Assembly: GCA_019722365.1 (NCBI GenBank)
Contig: JADFUC010000892.1
Span: 186,001 to 250,000 of the forward strand
DNA from: Lithospermum erythrorhizon
Taxonomy: Eukaryota > Streptophyta > Magnoliopsida > Boraginales > Boraginaceae
DNA length: 64,000 nt
Direction of reading: 5' to 3'
The position numbers and the translations under genes were made by a program. Below the pieces are notes generated by a model that was not told where the DNA came from, did no database searches, and was given only the letters and a program-made list of their open reading frames with translations. Shown in pieces: positions 1-14,663 of this stretch; the stretch's first letter is position 1; the number at the start of each line of letters is the position of its first letter.

Positions 1-2334
1 TTCCATTTCTGATGAGGCTTTCAACTGTTTGCTTTCTCTCAAGAAAGCTTTGCTTTCTGCCAAGAAATTGCTCAAACAATGCAACTATGGAAGCAAGATT
101 TTCCTGGTAAACTTCATTGAGTAGCTAAAATGGTTACTAATTCTTTGTGCTCTTCAAACTTTTCACCTTTTATTTTTTATTTTTTATTTTGTAACCATGT
201 TGATTGATTAGGCTTTGGAGAATGAGGCAATTCTTGTTAGATTCCATGCTGTTTATGACAAACTATATGAGGCTTTAGAGGATATGCCCTATGAAGAGCT
301 TGGGATCTCAGAGGAAGTCAAAGAGCAAGTAATTCATTTATTTATCTGCTTGAAGTAGTAGATAGTGTTTCGCGAAACTGGCTCTTTTGTCGATTCAGCA
401 TGCTCATGTTATCGTAGGGAGAAAGGTTGCATCTTATCTAGCATGCTTAGCTTAGGCGGGAACTCTTTAAGGGTTATTAGAAGCGTGTTAATGTTAATAT
501 ATATATAATATCTGAAGTCTTTCTTCTAGCAAAGATATGGAGTATATGTTTCCATTATGGAACTATACCTTATGTTCTAACTACATGATCTAGTTGATCC
601 ATCTCTAGGAGATAAGATTAGTTGAAATAATAAGTCATATGTTGAAAGTTATATTTTGATGAGAGAAAGTTACAAAGTTCCTTTAGCTTATTGAGACGAA
701 AATTTAGAAGAACTGTTTCTGATCAACATTTAAATGTTATTGCTAGGTTGAGCTAATGATAATGCAGCTGAATAGAGCCAAAAGGAGGACAGAAACACAA
801 GATATAGAGCTAGCAATGGATATGATGGTTGTATTTTCCAAAACCGATGATCGCAATGCTGACAGAGCAGTGATTGAAAGACTAGCAAAAAAGTTGGATT
901 TATACACCATTGCAGACCTGAAATCGGAAACCAGAGCTGTTAACATGCTCCTTAAAGATGGAGTTGTGAAGAAGCCGGACTATGTTCAGCACATTATGGA
1001 ACTCCTTGGAAAGTTCAAACAAATTGCAGGGATGGACGATACTGATGAGGTCGATGGAGCAAAGCAAGCTCGGACTTTTGAGAAGTGCCCATCTTTCCTC
1101 ATTCCACATGAGTTTTTGTGCCCCATAACTCTGGAGATAATGACTGATCCTGTAATTGTTGCAACTGGTCAGGTAATGATTAATTTATATTTATATGATT
1201 AGTTTGTGTAAGTGAACTATGTTAATTGATGAGAATGGGGTGAATTATTGACTTATTGTGCTTCCTGGTGTTTTGTAGACTTATGAAAGAGAGAGCATCC
1301 AGAAATGGTTCAATTCAGGTCATCATACTTGTCCGAAGACTGGACAAACAATGAGTCACTTGACTCTGGCTCCAAATTTTGCGCTACACAACCTTATAGT
1401 GCAGTGGTGTCGAGAGAATAATTATGATCTCCCTAAGAAGGTAGAACACAACGACGCTGAAAGCTGTGTCTCTGCAAAGCTCGAGGAGATCGGGTTTCTC
1501 ATTCAAAACTTATCCTCATCCCAGCCGGATGTGCTAAGAGAAGCGATCACCAAGATTCGTATGCTGTCTAAGGAAGATCCTGAAGACAGGATTATGATTG
1601 CCAAGAATGGAGGCATAACCTCTTTAGTTAGGCTCCTGTCACATCCAGAATCCGATGTACAAGAGCATGCTGTAACAGCTCTTCTGAACTTATCGCTTGC
1701 TGAGGCTAACAAGCCATTTATTGTTCAAGAAGGCGCGATACCTGCAATCATCGAGGTTCTGAAGAATGGAACCGAAGAGGCTAAAGAGAACTCAGCTGCA
1801 GCTTTATTCAGTCTGTCAACCGTTGATGAGAACAAATTGATCGTGGGACGCTCAAATGGTATACTTCCTCTGGTGGATCTTCTTCGGTCAGGGACAGCAA
1901 GAGGCAAGAAGGATGCAGCAACTGCCCTTTTCAACTTGACACTCAATCAAGCTAACAAGTCCAGAGCTATTGAGGCCGGTATAATACAACCATTGCTCGA
2001 CTTAACAGAAGATAGGCAGCTAGGCATGGTGGATGAGGCCCTATCAATATTGTTGCTGGTTGCATCCCTTCCAGAAGGGAGAAATGAAATTGGCAAACTG
2101 TCATTTGTCCAAACATTGGTTGAGATAATAAAAGATGGAACCCCTAAGAACAAGGAATGTGCCGCGGCTCTCCTTCTCGTGTTAGGATCACATAACTCCT
2201 CCTTCATATTGGCTGCACTTCAATATGGTTCTTATGATCACCTAAAAGAAATGTCAACTAGTGGAACAAATAGAGCGCGACGAAAAGCAAATTCTATCTT
2301 CAGGCTGATAAGTAAATCTCAACATATTGGATAA
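1..2334 (+). CDS. U-box/ARM-repeat E3 ubiquitin ligase (PUB12/13/14-like), 5' truncated by window edge
   Basis: Plant U-box E3 ligase that transfers ubiquitin from an E2 to substrates; PUB12/13/14 and rice SPL11 relatives act in immunity and cell-death control. Exons 2-106 (left part outside the window), 212-328, 747-1172 and 1279-2334 join in frame and give 567 residues. The N-terminal half is the helical UND region. The U-box lies near residues 198-270: it begins [20 protein letters not shown], is split by the last intron after VATGQ, and resumes [11 protein letters not shown], with CPKTGQ following. Armadillo repeats fill the remainder (for example [12 protein letters not shown] and [12 protein letters not shown]). 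Only the first roughly 50-80 residues should be missing. Assignment to the exact PUB paralog is not possible here. No break is seen. Confidence 0.93.
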
Positions 2335-5151
2335 TGAACCTTGTTTCTTGTAAGAAATACTCATAGTAATCTCTTGCAGAATGTGACATTATAGTTGTGT
2401 TGATAATCCAGAATATTTTGTATTTATGAGGTAGTGTGCCCCTTGAAAGGTCAACAAACAGGCTACTGGGAAGGTGAATGAAGCCTTGGTTGGACTTTAT
2501 GGTACTGAAATTATTGATTGGTAAGACTCATGTTTCACATGTTCTAGTTTCATTAATTGTATACTTATATCCAGACTTCATAGTTCTTACTTCTTGTTTA
2601 TCATATTCATATACTTAATAATTAATCTTTACCAGATTCATAACAATTATCTTTCCCAGTGTAATATTTTTTTTTCAAAATACACGATAACACATAAAAA
2701 TATGTATTTTAATCTCTTTTTAGTATTTTGTTATTAAATTATCAATAAATAAATTATATAGTTTAATTAATTAACATTTTATATTTTTAATGTATTTTTG
2801 ATTAATTTTATTTTAACATCATGTACAATTACTTAGAAAAACTGGCCAAAAGGAAGCAAAATAGTATGATAATATTCTTAATTTTACAATATAAGAATGC
2901 AGAGTATATGATGAAGTACATTATAGTGGTAATAAAACAATGAATTTTGTTGAACCTCAACAAGTAGATTATTTTTAAAGGGGAATATAGTTGGAAGTTG
3001 AGAAAAAAATTCCATTGAAATTTTATATAATTATCAAAACATATAAATCAAATAGCGGAGAAAAATAATAAAGTATTGAATGTATGTATATAATTGGGTC
3101 TACATGGCATAGATTAGTAGTAAAGTTATCCACATATTAAATTTTAAAAAGTCCATATTCGAGTCTTGACATTCACATTGTATAGGTATTATTTTAAGTA
3201 AGGTTATCGCGTATTGAATTTGAAGATTCGTATTCAGTGCTTGACATCGCGTTGTATAGGTATTATTTTAAGTAAGGTCGGACACTAGACGTTGTCTTCT
3301 GTATCTAAAGTCTAGATCACCTTGATTTAATAGGCCCAACAATTTGTCAGTGCGGATGTGTTGAAACGCCTACTTGAGTGCACAGTTAATTTATTACTAT
3401 TGGACATAGAAAATTGCAAGAATACCACATCTTCCAATAATTTTTTAGTGTTTGTCCCCTTCCAATTATTTTTGCATTCCATAACATCTTAATAAATTTG
3501 GTCTTAAATACCCCTCAACCAATATTATTATACAATCAAAATAAGGGATAATAATATTCGATTCTTAAAATTTATGCAGTTTTGGCTTTTTGAGCTTTTT
3601 AATGGTGAATTTTGAGCTTAAATATTTTATTTATTATATAATATTTGATAGAAAAAATATCACCAAATAAAAATAGTTTAAAATATATTTTTTATAAAAT
3701 ATTCTGTAACTAGTAATGGCTTATGCTCTGATCCGAAAATTCGTATAAAAAATAAAAATTAGCTAGATAATCTTTTAAAAGCAGCCCAATATTTTATCAA
3801 AATTTACGAAGGAGTTCGGAAATAAAAAATTATTGAAAATGGTAAAAAACTAAAAGTTATTGAAAGAAGTGGAGTTGTTGCAATTTTCCAATTTTGGAGG
3901 CCAAAGGTATGAAGTACAAGTTGAATAATATAATGGGCATGCATGTGATGTGATGCAATGATTGTCCTTTGTAGGAATCTTGAATCATTGTCAGTTGTCA
4001 CACAAGTGGTCTTTTAATATATTTTGATTTATAAGGAGGTGATGCCGGTATTCTTGGCGATATGGCGATGGCATTCGGTATTTTTAGGCGTATGGCGATG
4101 GCGTGTAATTTCACGCGGTCGTATAGCCGTCACAAGTATCTTACGACGCTTGATTCGGTGTCACCGATTATTAGGTTCGTTTGTTTAGTTGTCTTGAACA
4201 ATCTGGAAATAAATTGAAAGCATTTGTCGAGGTCGAACTGCTTCAGTATCTTTATCTACTGAATCGCTGCTAATTTGGTGTTATGTCTGAGCTAAGTCTT
4301 TGAGCCAGAAACTGGATCCAGCCAGGCGTTAATGTTCTTTTTAATATATGGTTGAATCAAAAAGTGTTTAGTCAATTAGTTGTCCACTCTTCTTCTGGTC
4401 AGCTGCTGAACTACACAACCAATAAGCCTTATTTCAGTTATTATTTCCACAATCATTATCAACAACATTCTTGTATGTTGAGTATTTATATTTTTTAAGA
4501 TCTGCCATCTATTTCTTTTTTGCCTTTTATCTTGGTATTTATGTTTATAGGATAAGGATATTCTTCATCAACTTTATGTTTTTGGGTTTTTCATTATCTG
4601 TTTTCCCATTGATCATCTATTGTTATTAGTAATTTTAGTTCTTGTAATAGTGGTAAAGGCTCCACACATTTATCATTTGATTAATATTACTTTTGAACTC
4701 AAATATTTTTAGTCAAAAGATGCTACTTTTATTATAGTTACTATAAATATAAATATGATAATTTGATTCGAATCAAAGTTATTTGAGACGTTTTATCACC
4801 GAAAATCGATGTTCGCAATCTTTTGTGATGGAGGGAGTAATTAAGTTAAGAACTAGTCTGATCTGATAGTCTGATACCATATTGCTAAATTCTTGTTTTT
4901 CTATGCTCTTTATGAATGTCTCCTGTTGATTTGTATGATTTCATGAAATGGTCTTTGTTTGTGAATGATTATGGATATTGTTACATGGTTTAGCTTGGAA
5001 TTTTGACAGATATGTATGTGATCTTTGATTAGGAGCTGACTCTTTTGTTTTCCTCTTTGGTCATTTTCAGCATAGTTTTGTAACTGCTTTGTGAATAAAG
5101 AAATTGGATGACAAAGGCAAATAGGCTTAGTTTTATATTGAGTATTGTTTG
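2335..5151. other. Intergenic region: PUB 3' end, SINE-like sequence, CDPK upstream
   Basis: No coding sequence is recognisable. Most is AT-rich. A tRNA-like promoter pattern and a short duplication lie at 3093-3285 (listed separately). At 4030-4330 the base composition becomes more GC-rich, with the word TATGGCGATGGC occurring twice; this may be CDPK promoter or untranslated leader. A Stowaway-like end (GGAGGGAGTA) sits near 4832-4842. Confidence 0.6.
3093..3285 (+). repeat. Possible degraded tRNA-derived SINE with internal duplication
   Basis: TGGCATAGATTAGTAG (about 3105-3120) resembles the pol III box A consensus, and TATTCGAGTCTTG about 45 bp later resembles box B (GGTTCGANTCC). A ~29 bp segment (ATTGTATAGGTATTATTTTA and following bases) then occurs twice, near 3178 and 3252. 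No clear target-site duplication or poly(A) tail was found, so this is tentative. Confidence 0.35.
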
Positions 5152-9267
<4,116 letters not shown>

Positions 9268-10375
9268 TTTGTTTTTGAGGTACTTCCAGTAACTATCTAA
9301 TCTTTTAATTCTTCTGCTTGCATATTGATCATAAGACATGAATTTCATTTTGTATTTTTCAATGAATGTTTTTTAAATCCTCAAAAAGGTGTGGTTATGA
9401 ATCACATAGAAACTGTAAAGCTCCAGATGAAGTTCGCTGTAACCACTTAATGAAGAACAATAAGGTTGTCTGTAGTGCCTAGTAGAAAGAAGAGAGTTTG
9501 TCTTGGATGAAACCATTGTATTCTAAAGAGAGTGAATTTGAAACCATAAATTATTATAAAAATCCAATTTGTTTTACCTAATTTGATGATTTTTTTTATA
9601 ATTCTCAAATTTCAAATCCAAATGGATTTTGAAAATATACATTGTAGAGCTAGAATTTAATCTACGATTATTTTATAAGCATTTTTTCTCTCATGTCTGA
9701 TCATAATACTTCGATGTTGATATAGCTAGGCTTTGGTTTCGTTAATTCATGCATCTGGTGAAAGCTTGCAAAGGATTTTCTTTGTCTGCTTACAAGTTGT
9801 ACATCAGGGAAGATGCTGCGGAAAAAATAACTTCTCTCTAGATGGTATTTTGAGCACAGCAGTATTGAAGAGGCCGGTTATGGAGCTTCCAGCCATCCTG
9901 GCCTCTGCATCATGTTGCGTGTAACTTACTAACTTGATAAATTATTTCAGAACTTTGTGTCTATTCGGCTCTTAGCAGCTAATGTTATGTTGTATTCTCT
10001 TGACGGCCTAGTTTGTGATTTTTCTATCAACGAAAAATAGCTTACTTTGGTATATATTGTCTTTCATGCTTCTTGTGAAAGAATACTGATCAATCATCCC
10101 ATATATCTTTAGGGGGTCAAACAAGATCTTCTGGTCACTGGACAAGGGTCTTTCCACTAGGCTATTCGATTAGTTCAAGTATTACCTATTAGTTATACTC
10201 GTATAGAGTCCAAATTATGAAATGAAAAACTATTATTTATGAATCATACTTTAAGTCTAGGTTAGTTGAGTCGAAGCGTCTAAACAAATATAGTGTAGAC
10301 TTATTTTGAATACTTTAAGCTTTTTTTTCCTTCATATATTCATTAATATAATAAAGTCCATCTTAGGAGATTACA
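9268..10375. other. Convergent intergenic region between CDPK and the phytocyanin-like gene
   Basis: Holds the 3' untranslated regions of two convergently transcribed genes. AT-rich; no gene, RNA or clear repeat recognised. Confidence 0.6.
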
Positions 10376-11624
10376 TCAATCAAACAAACTTGACAACAAA
10401 AATGTAAAAGAGCCCACAAATATTGTTGTAGTTTTCAAGCTATGAGCATTGCTAGATGGAGCAGGAGCTGGAGCTGGAACATCATAATTTGGATTAGATG
10501 GAGATGGTGTTGGAGCATCAATGTTTGGATGAGAATTAGTTGGGGATGAAGATGGAGCCATAGGGGGAGAGTGAAGTGAATGTTTAGCAGATAAAACATC
10601 AAGGGCAAGTGTTTGACCCTTTTCACAATGACCATCAACCCCACTAATGAAGTAGAACCAACCAGAATGGTTCAAAATGATAGTTGAATTGCCATCTTCA
10701 AATCTTTTAATAGGATTGGATTTGTTGCATTTTTTGTAGTCTTCCTCATTAACTTCCAGAATTGAATCTAGTTTTGGATCATAATCCACAACTATTCACA
10801 TGAAAAATGAAAGAAATGAGTTGTCACAAAATGTTGACAAACTTATGATTTTCACCAATGCAAATATATGTATCAAAATTTGAAATGGCAAAATCACAAT
10901 TTCATACTTGGAGGACATTACATACATGAAAATATGTAATTGATAACATATCATTATTTGAAGGTTAGTGATATGGTATGGTCACGATTCAAGCTATAAC
11001 TCGTAAGGCCATGGCCACCCAACACATCTTTGACACAACTACCTATTATATGACCATCTGTTCCTTCAAATGTAATGTTGATAAAATTAAAATTTAACCC
11101 GACTATATTTATCCTAGTGTAACCTACATGATAACTAACTCTGAAAAGTATACAAAATTGATATGCCACTTTTCTTTAAACTGTTGAAACATACGGAGTA
11201 TTTTTGTATCTCAATAAAGTTAGGCTAGGGCTCGACTAGCAATCTTGACTGTTTTTTAATTAAAAAATCGGTGCTTGTCATTGTGAGTAATATCATGTGA
11301 CCATTGGACTAATCCTAATGGTTTAGCAATCACGCAATTTAGTTTATTTTAACATGAAAGCTCGATAAAAAAATTACTTTTTTGCTAATAAAAAAGGAAA
11401 AACAAATGGCGGTAGATTGTAAATAAAAGTGATTAATAATTACCTATAGCATCTCCAATCTGGAAACGGAGTTTCTGAGCCCATTTAGTAAATTCATCTG
11501 GTACAGAAGGAATTTTCCAGGTGTTGTGATGACCTTTTAACCAAAATTCTCTTGCTTCAGAGAAAGAAATAAGAAATATAAGCACAAGGGCCACATATGG
11601 AAAGAAAGCACTCTTTGAAGCCAT
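10376..11624 (-). CDS. Early nodulin-like protein (ENODL, phytocyanin family), GPI-anchored type
   Basis: Cell-surface phytocyanin-fold glycoprotein of the arabinogalactan-protein type. Two exons, 11624-11444 and 10791-10376, join in frame (phase 1) to 198 residues. I chose the Met at 11624 (MASKSAFF) over an in-frame Met 4 codons upstream because it gives a typical signal peptide ending near FSEA, before REFWLKGH. The domain continues with GDAIVVDYDPK, VNEEDYKKCN and FYFISGVDGHCEKGQ, holding the conserved disulfide cysteines. The usual first copper His position appears to be absent, as in other ENODLs, so copper binding is unlikely. A Pro/Ser-rich linker follows (PAPAPAPSS). The hydrophobic C-terminus (TTTIFVGSFTFLLSSLFD) fits a GPI-attachment signal. 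Confidence 0.9.
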
Positions 11625-11746
11625 ATGGTAATGCAAATGAGGATGTTAATTAAAGAAATCAAATTAAAACACCTCACAACTAAAATAATATATTTGAAGG
11701 AGTTGTTAACTAAAAGTTATTGATAATTGAGAGCATTGGTGCACTC

Positions 11747-11756
11747 TTATATAAAA
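11747..11756 (-). promoter_or_regulatory. Likely TATA box of the ENODL gene
   Basis: On the minus strand the sequence reads TTTTATATAA, about 125 bp upstream of the chosen ATG at 11624, a usual distance for a plant TATA box plus leader. Confidence 0.5.
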
Positions 11757-14400
11757 TTGGGCAAGGGTAATATCATGTGGAGCATATTCTATTTTTTTTG
11801 TTTTGTTTTGTGTTTGACATGCATATTAACGTGAGTTATAGTGCATTATCTCGTGATTCATAATTTTATTATAGTTTTATTTGTACAACGTTATAAATTC
11901 CAAAGTAATTAAAAGTGTTAATAGGTGGAATATATATTATAAAAAAAAAGTGTTTCGTCCAACGGTCATGATTTTGTAATGAAGTGTATAAATTACTTTT
12001 TAAAAATTTAATTATATAGGAAATAATTTTTTCTAATGAGTATAACGTTAAACGGTCATGATTTTGTAATGAAGTGTATGCATTTTAATGGAGAAGTGAA
12101 TTTTCAACTTTTAATGAATTACTTTTTAAAAATTAATTACATAGGGAAATAATTTTTTCTAATGAGTATAACGTTAAATAATTTTAGAAATTTGAATTAC
12201 ATTGAAGAATAATGAAGACAGGATTGTTTGTTGGGTTTGAGCAAATTTAACATGTCATCGTACTTTTGGCAATGACTAAAAAGATGACAACGAGCATATA
12301 TATTTCATATCTCCTAAAATTTAAAACAGGAGTTGAAGTTACTAAAAATGAAAAAATTAGTATTTTTTAGTTTTCCTAAAATAAATTGGATTTCCATAAA
12401 ATTATTCACCCCCTAAATTTATACTTTATACTTTCCTATTATATTTTTAATAGTGAATTGAATAATAATATCTGCTAAAGAATGACATATATGAAAAGGT
12501 AACCCTAAAAATAAAAGGAAAAAAAATGATGTTTGAAGTATTTAAAAAATTAGGGAGGTGATGTAAAAATAACAAGAAGTATTGGCATTTATAACTTGAG
12601 TATTTATTAGTTTCACACCAACTTATTTTATTTCATTGATGATTTTAGTAGAATCTTTTATTATATATCGTTTCATTTAACTTTAAATTCAACTGAGTCG
12701 AGAGAATTTAAACTATCGATATTTATTATCTATACGAGGTCTAACCATTATCAAACTGCACAATCTATTTTAAATTTATTTTCGTCCAAAAGTTATATTT
12801 CACTCTATTCATAAATTGAGAGTAACTATATCCATTATTTAAAGAATTTTTTCAATCGGGCATAGCTCAATTTTTTTCATTGAAGTAACTTTATCCATTG
12901 TTGCAATAAAAAAATATATGCCCAGCTCCCTAACATAGATATATCATATGACCAATTGAATTTTTGTTATAAATCTATCAATCGGGCATGCTCAATTGAT
13001 AAAAACTAATTAAATATCAATACCCTCGCCTGCTTAAATTTGTAGGTTTTTACAGTCTCGCGATCGGTGGGGACACGTTCGTGAATTAAGCTCGCCGTAA
13101 TATTTTACTTGAGGATCTGAGGGGGCGGCTGAGTATATGGCGTCGCACTTTTTTGAAGAAAAAAAAATTAAGAATTGCCACGAGTTTAAAATAACATTAC
13201 AACAACCCTCTCGAAAATCATTGGCTTAGATTCATTTTAATATGCCATAACTTAGTATAAAATTGACTTTTTGACGATAAAAATGACAAATTACAGATGT
13301 ATGAATTTTTAATTTAAATGTGGGGGTTTAAGTATGCTCTATCATCATCTTAGTTCGGATACGATTTTAAATTCACAGGCTCCAATGAAGTAGCCTTGAA
13401 ACTTGAAATCCACATAGTGACACCTGATACATGCAAAACATGGCCTTGAAACTTGCAAATGAAGTGGAAGATATTCTTTCATAAGATCAAGTATAGCAAC
13501 AAGTAGTATTGGTCAAAATTATTTAATGTAACGTAAACATGCTCTTCATCTTGCACTACTTTATAATATTTTTAATTATTAAATGTCTTTAAAGTTATCT
13601 GCATCTTGTAGAATTAGATTCTTTGAAAAGTTATCTCTTATTTTTTTAAAATAACTTTTTTGGCCAAATAATTATTCAAAATTAAATTATTTTTTCACCA
13701 ATATTTTTTATTTTAAGATTTATAAATAGAACCAGAGTTTGTATTTTTTGGATATAAAAAAAATAAAATTGAGTGATGTTGATGAAATAGAATGTGAAAA
13801 CGTATATGAATCTGCATTTGGAATGTCAGCGGTAGAAAGCGTTGGAGTCTTATTAGGAGAAAGAGAAAATCGTGTGGAAGGGTGAGAGAGTATTTAAAAC
13901 ACGTTTACTACTTTGGAGATGGTGGGGTGAATCATAAAGGTCCTCTTTATACTAGAAGTTATGATCAAATGTCGCTCAATTCTATTAAATAAATATAAAC
14001 TATTTTGTATCACATTAAATATCATAACAGTAAAAAGCTGGATTAATTTGATTTTGGAACTCACGTATCACCCATAGAGTGCGGATTACAACATCAAAGG
14101 CTAGAAAGTTCCGACTTGAGATTTGACCGTATTAAATCAATCCAAGTATACTTTCGAACTACATTCTATGTTCGATTGATTTAAATTGACGTAAAAATTT
14201 CATTCGACTCGAAAATATTATACAAAATTAATAATACCTAATTAATTAAAATTTAATTTTGAAAGGTATTTCTACTATGAGAAAGTTATTTTTGTTATGA
14301 AGTAGCTAATTGCAACTTGAACGTTTACTTGATTTTTTGGATAATTCAGATGGACTTTTATTCAAATTTTTTCCAATTTTTATTTGAGTCGAGCTCACAA
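11757..14400. other. AT-rich divergent intergenic region (ENODL / RPL17)
   Basis: No gene recognised. Contains a tandem duplication at 11962-12175 (listed). A short GC-richer patch at about 13050-13145 stands out but has no readable frame. The rest is AT-rich without clear structure. Confidence 0.6.
11962..12175 (+). repeat. Two-copy direct tandem repeat
   Basis: The unit ACGGTCATGATTTTGTAATG begins at 11962 and again at 12052. Both copies continue with ATTACTTTTTAAAAATT, GGAAATAATTTTTTCTAATG and TATAACGTTAAA. The second copy carries about 35 extra bases in the middle. Confidence 0.85.
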
Positions 14401-14548
14401 TATTTATTTTAGTATGCGATTTCGGCCAGAATTGACAGAGAGCGAAACAAAGTTCAAATGCAGGCCACGCTTGATCTGATTAAAACATTCAAAGCCATAT
14501 TTGGAACCCTCTTGGACAATTTAAATCTGACTGGACCCAACCCAAATC

Positions 14549-14569
14549 AGCCCAACAAATCTAGGGTTT
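14549..14569 (+). promoter_or_regulatory. Site II element plus telo-box of the RPL17 promoter
   Basis: AGCCCA (14549-14554, reverse of the TGGGCT site II motif bound by TCP factors) is followed 7 bp later by TAGGGTTT (14562-14569, reverse telo-box AAACCCTA). This pair is the standard architecture of plant ribosomal-protein promoters. It lies ~100 bp upstream of the ATG at 14664, consistent with growth-linked control. Confidence 0.75.
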
Positions 14570-14663
14570 TCACATACCTAAAGCTAAAAGTCTCTTCTTT
14601 ATACACAAAAAAACCTAATAAAATCCCTCCTCAAATTATCTCTTCGCCGTTTAAGCAGCAAAA

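Noticed and set aside
4030..4330. GC-richer patch with repeated TATGGCGATGGC as a possible small gene or RNA
   Set aside because: No open frame or fold I can support; probably promoter or leader of the CDPK gene, so left as a note in the gap entry.
9733..9924. 63-residue open frame downstream of the CDPK gene
   Set aside because: No recognisable motif, no splice support, in the probable 3' region; most likely chance.
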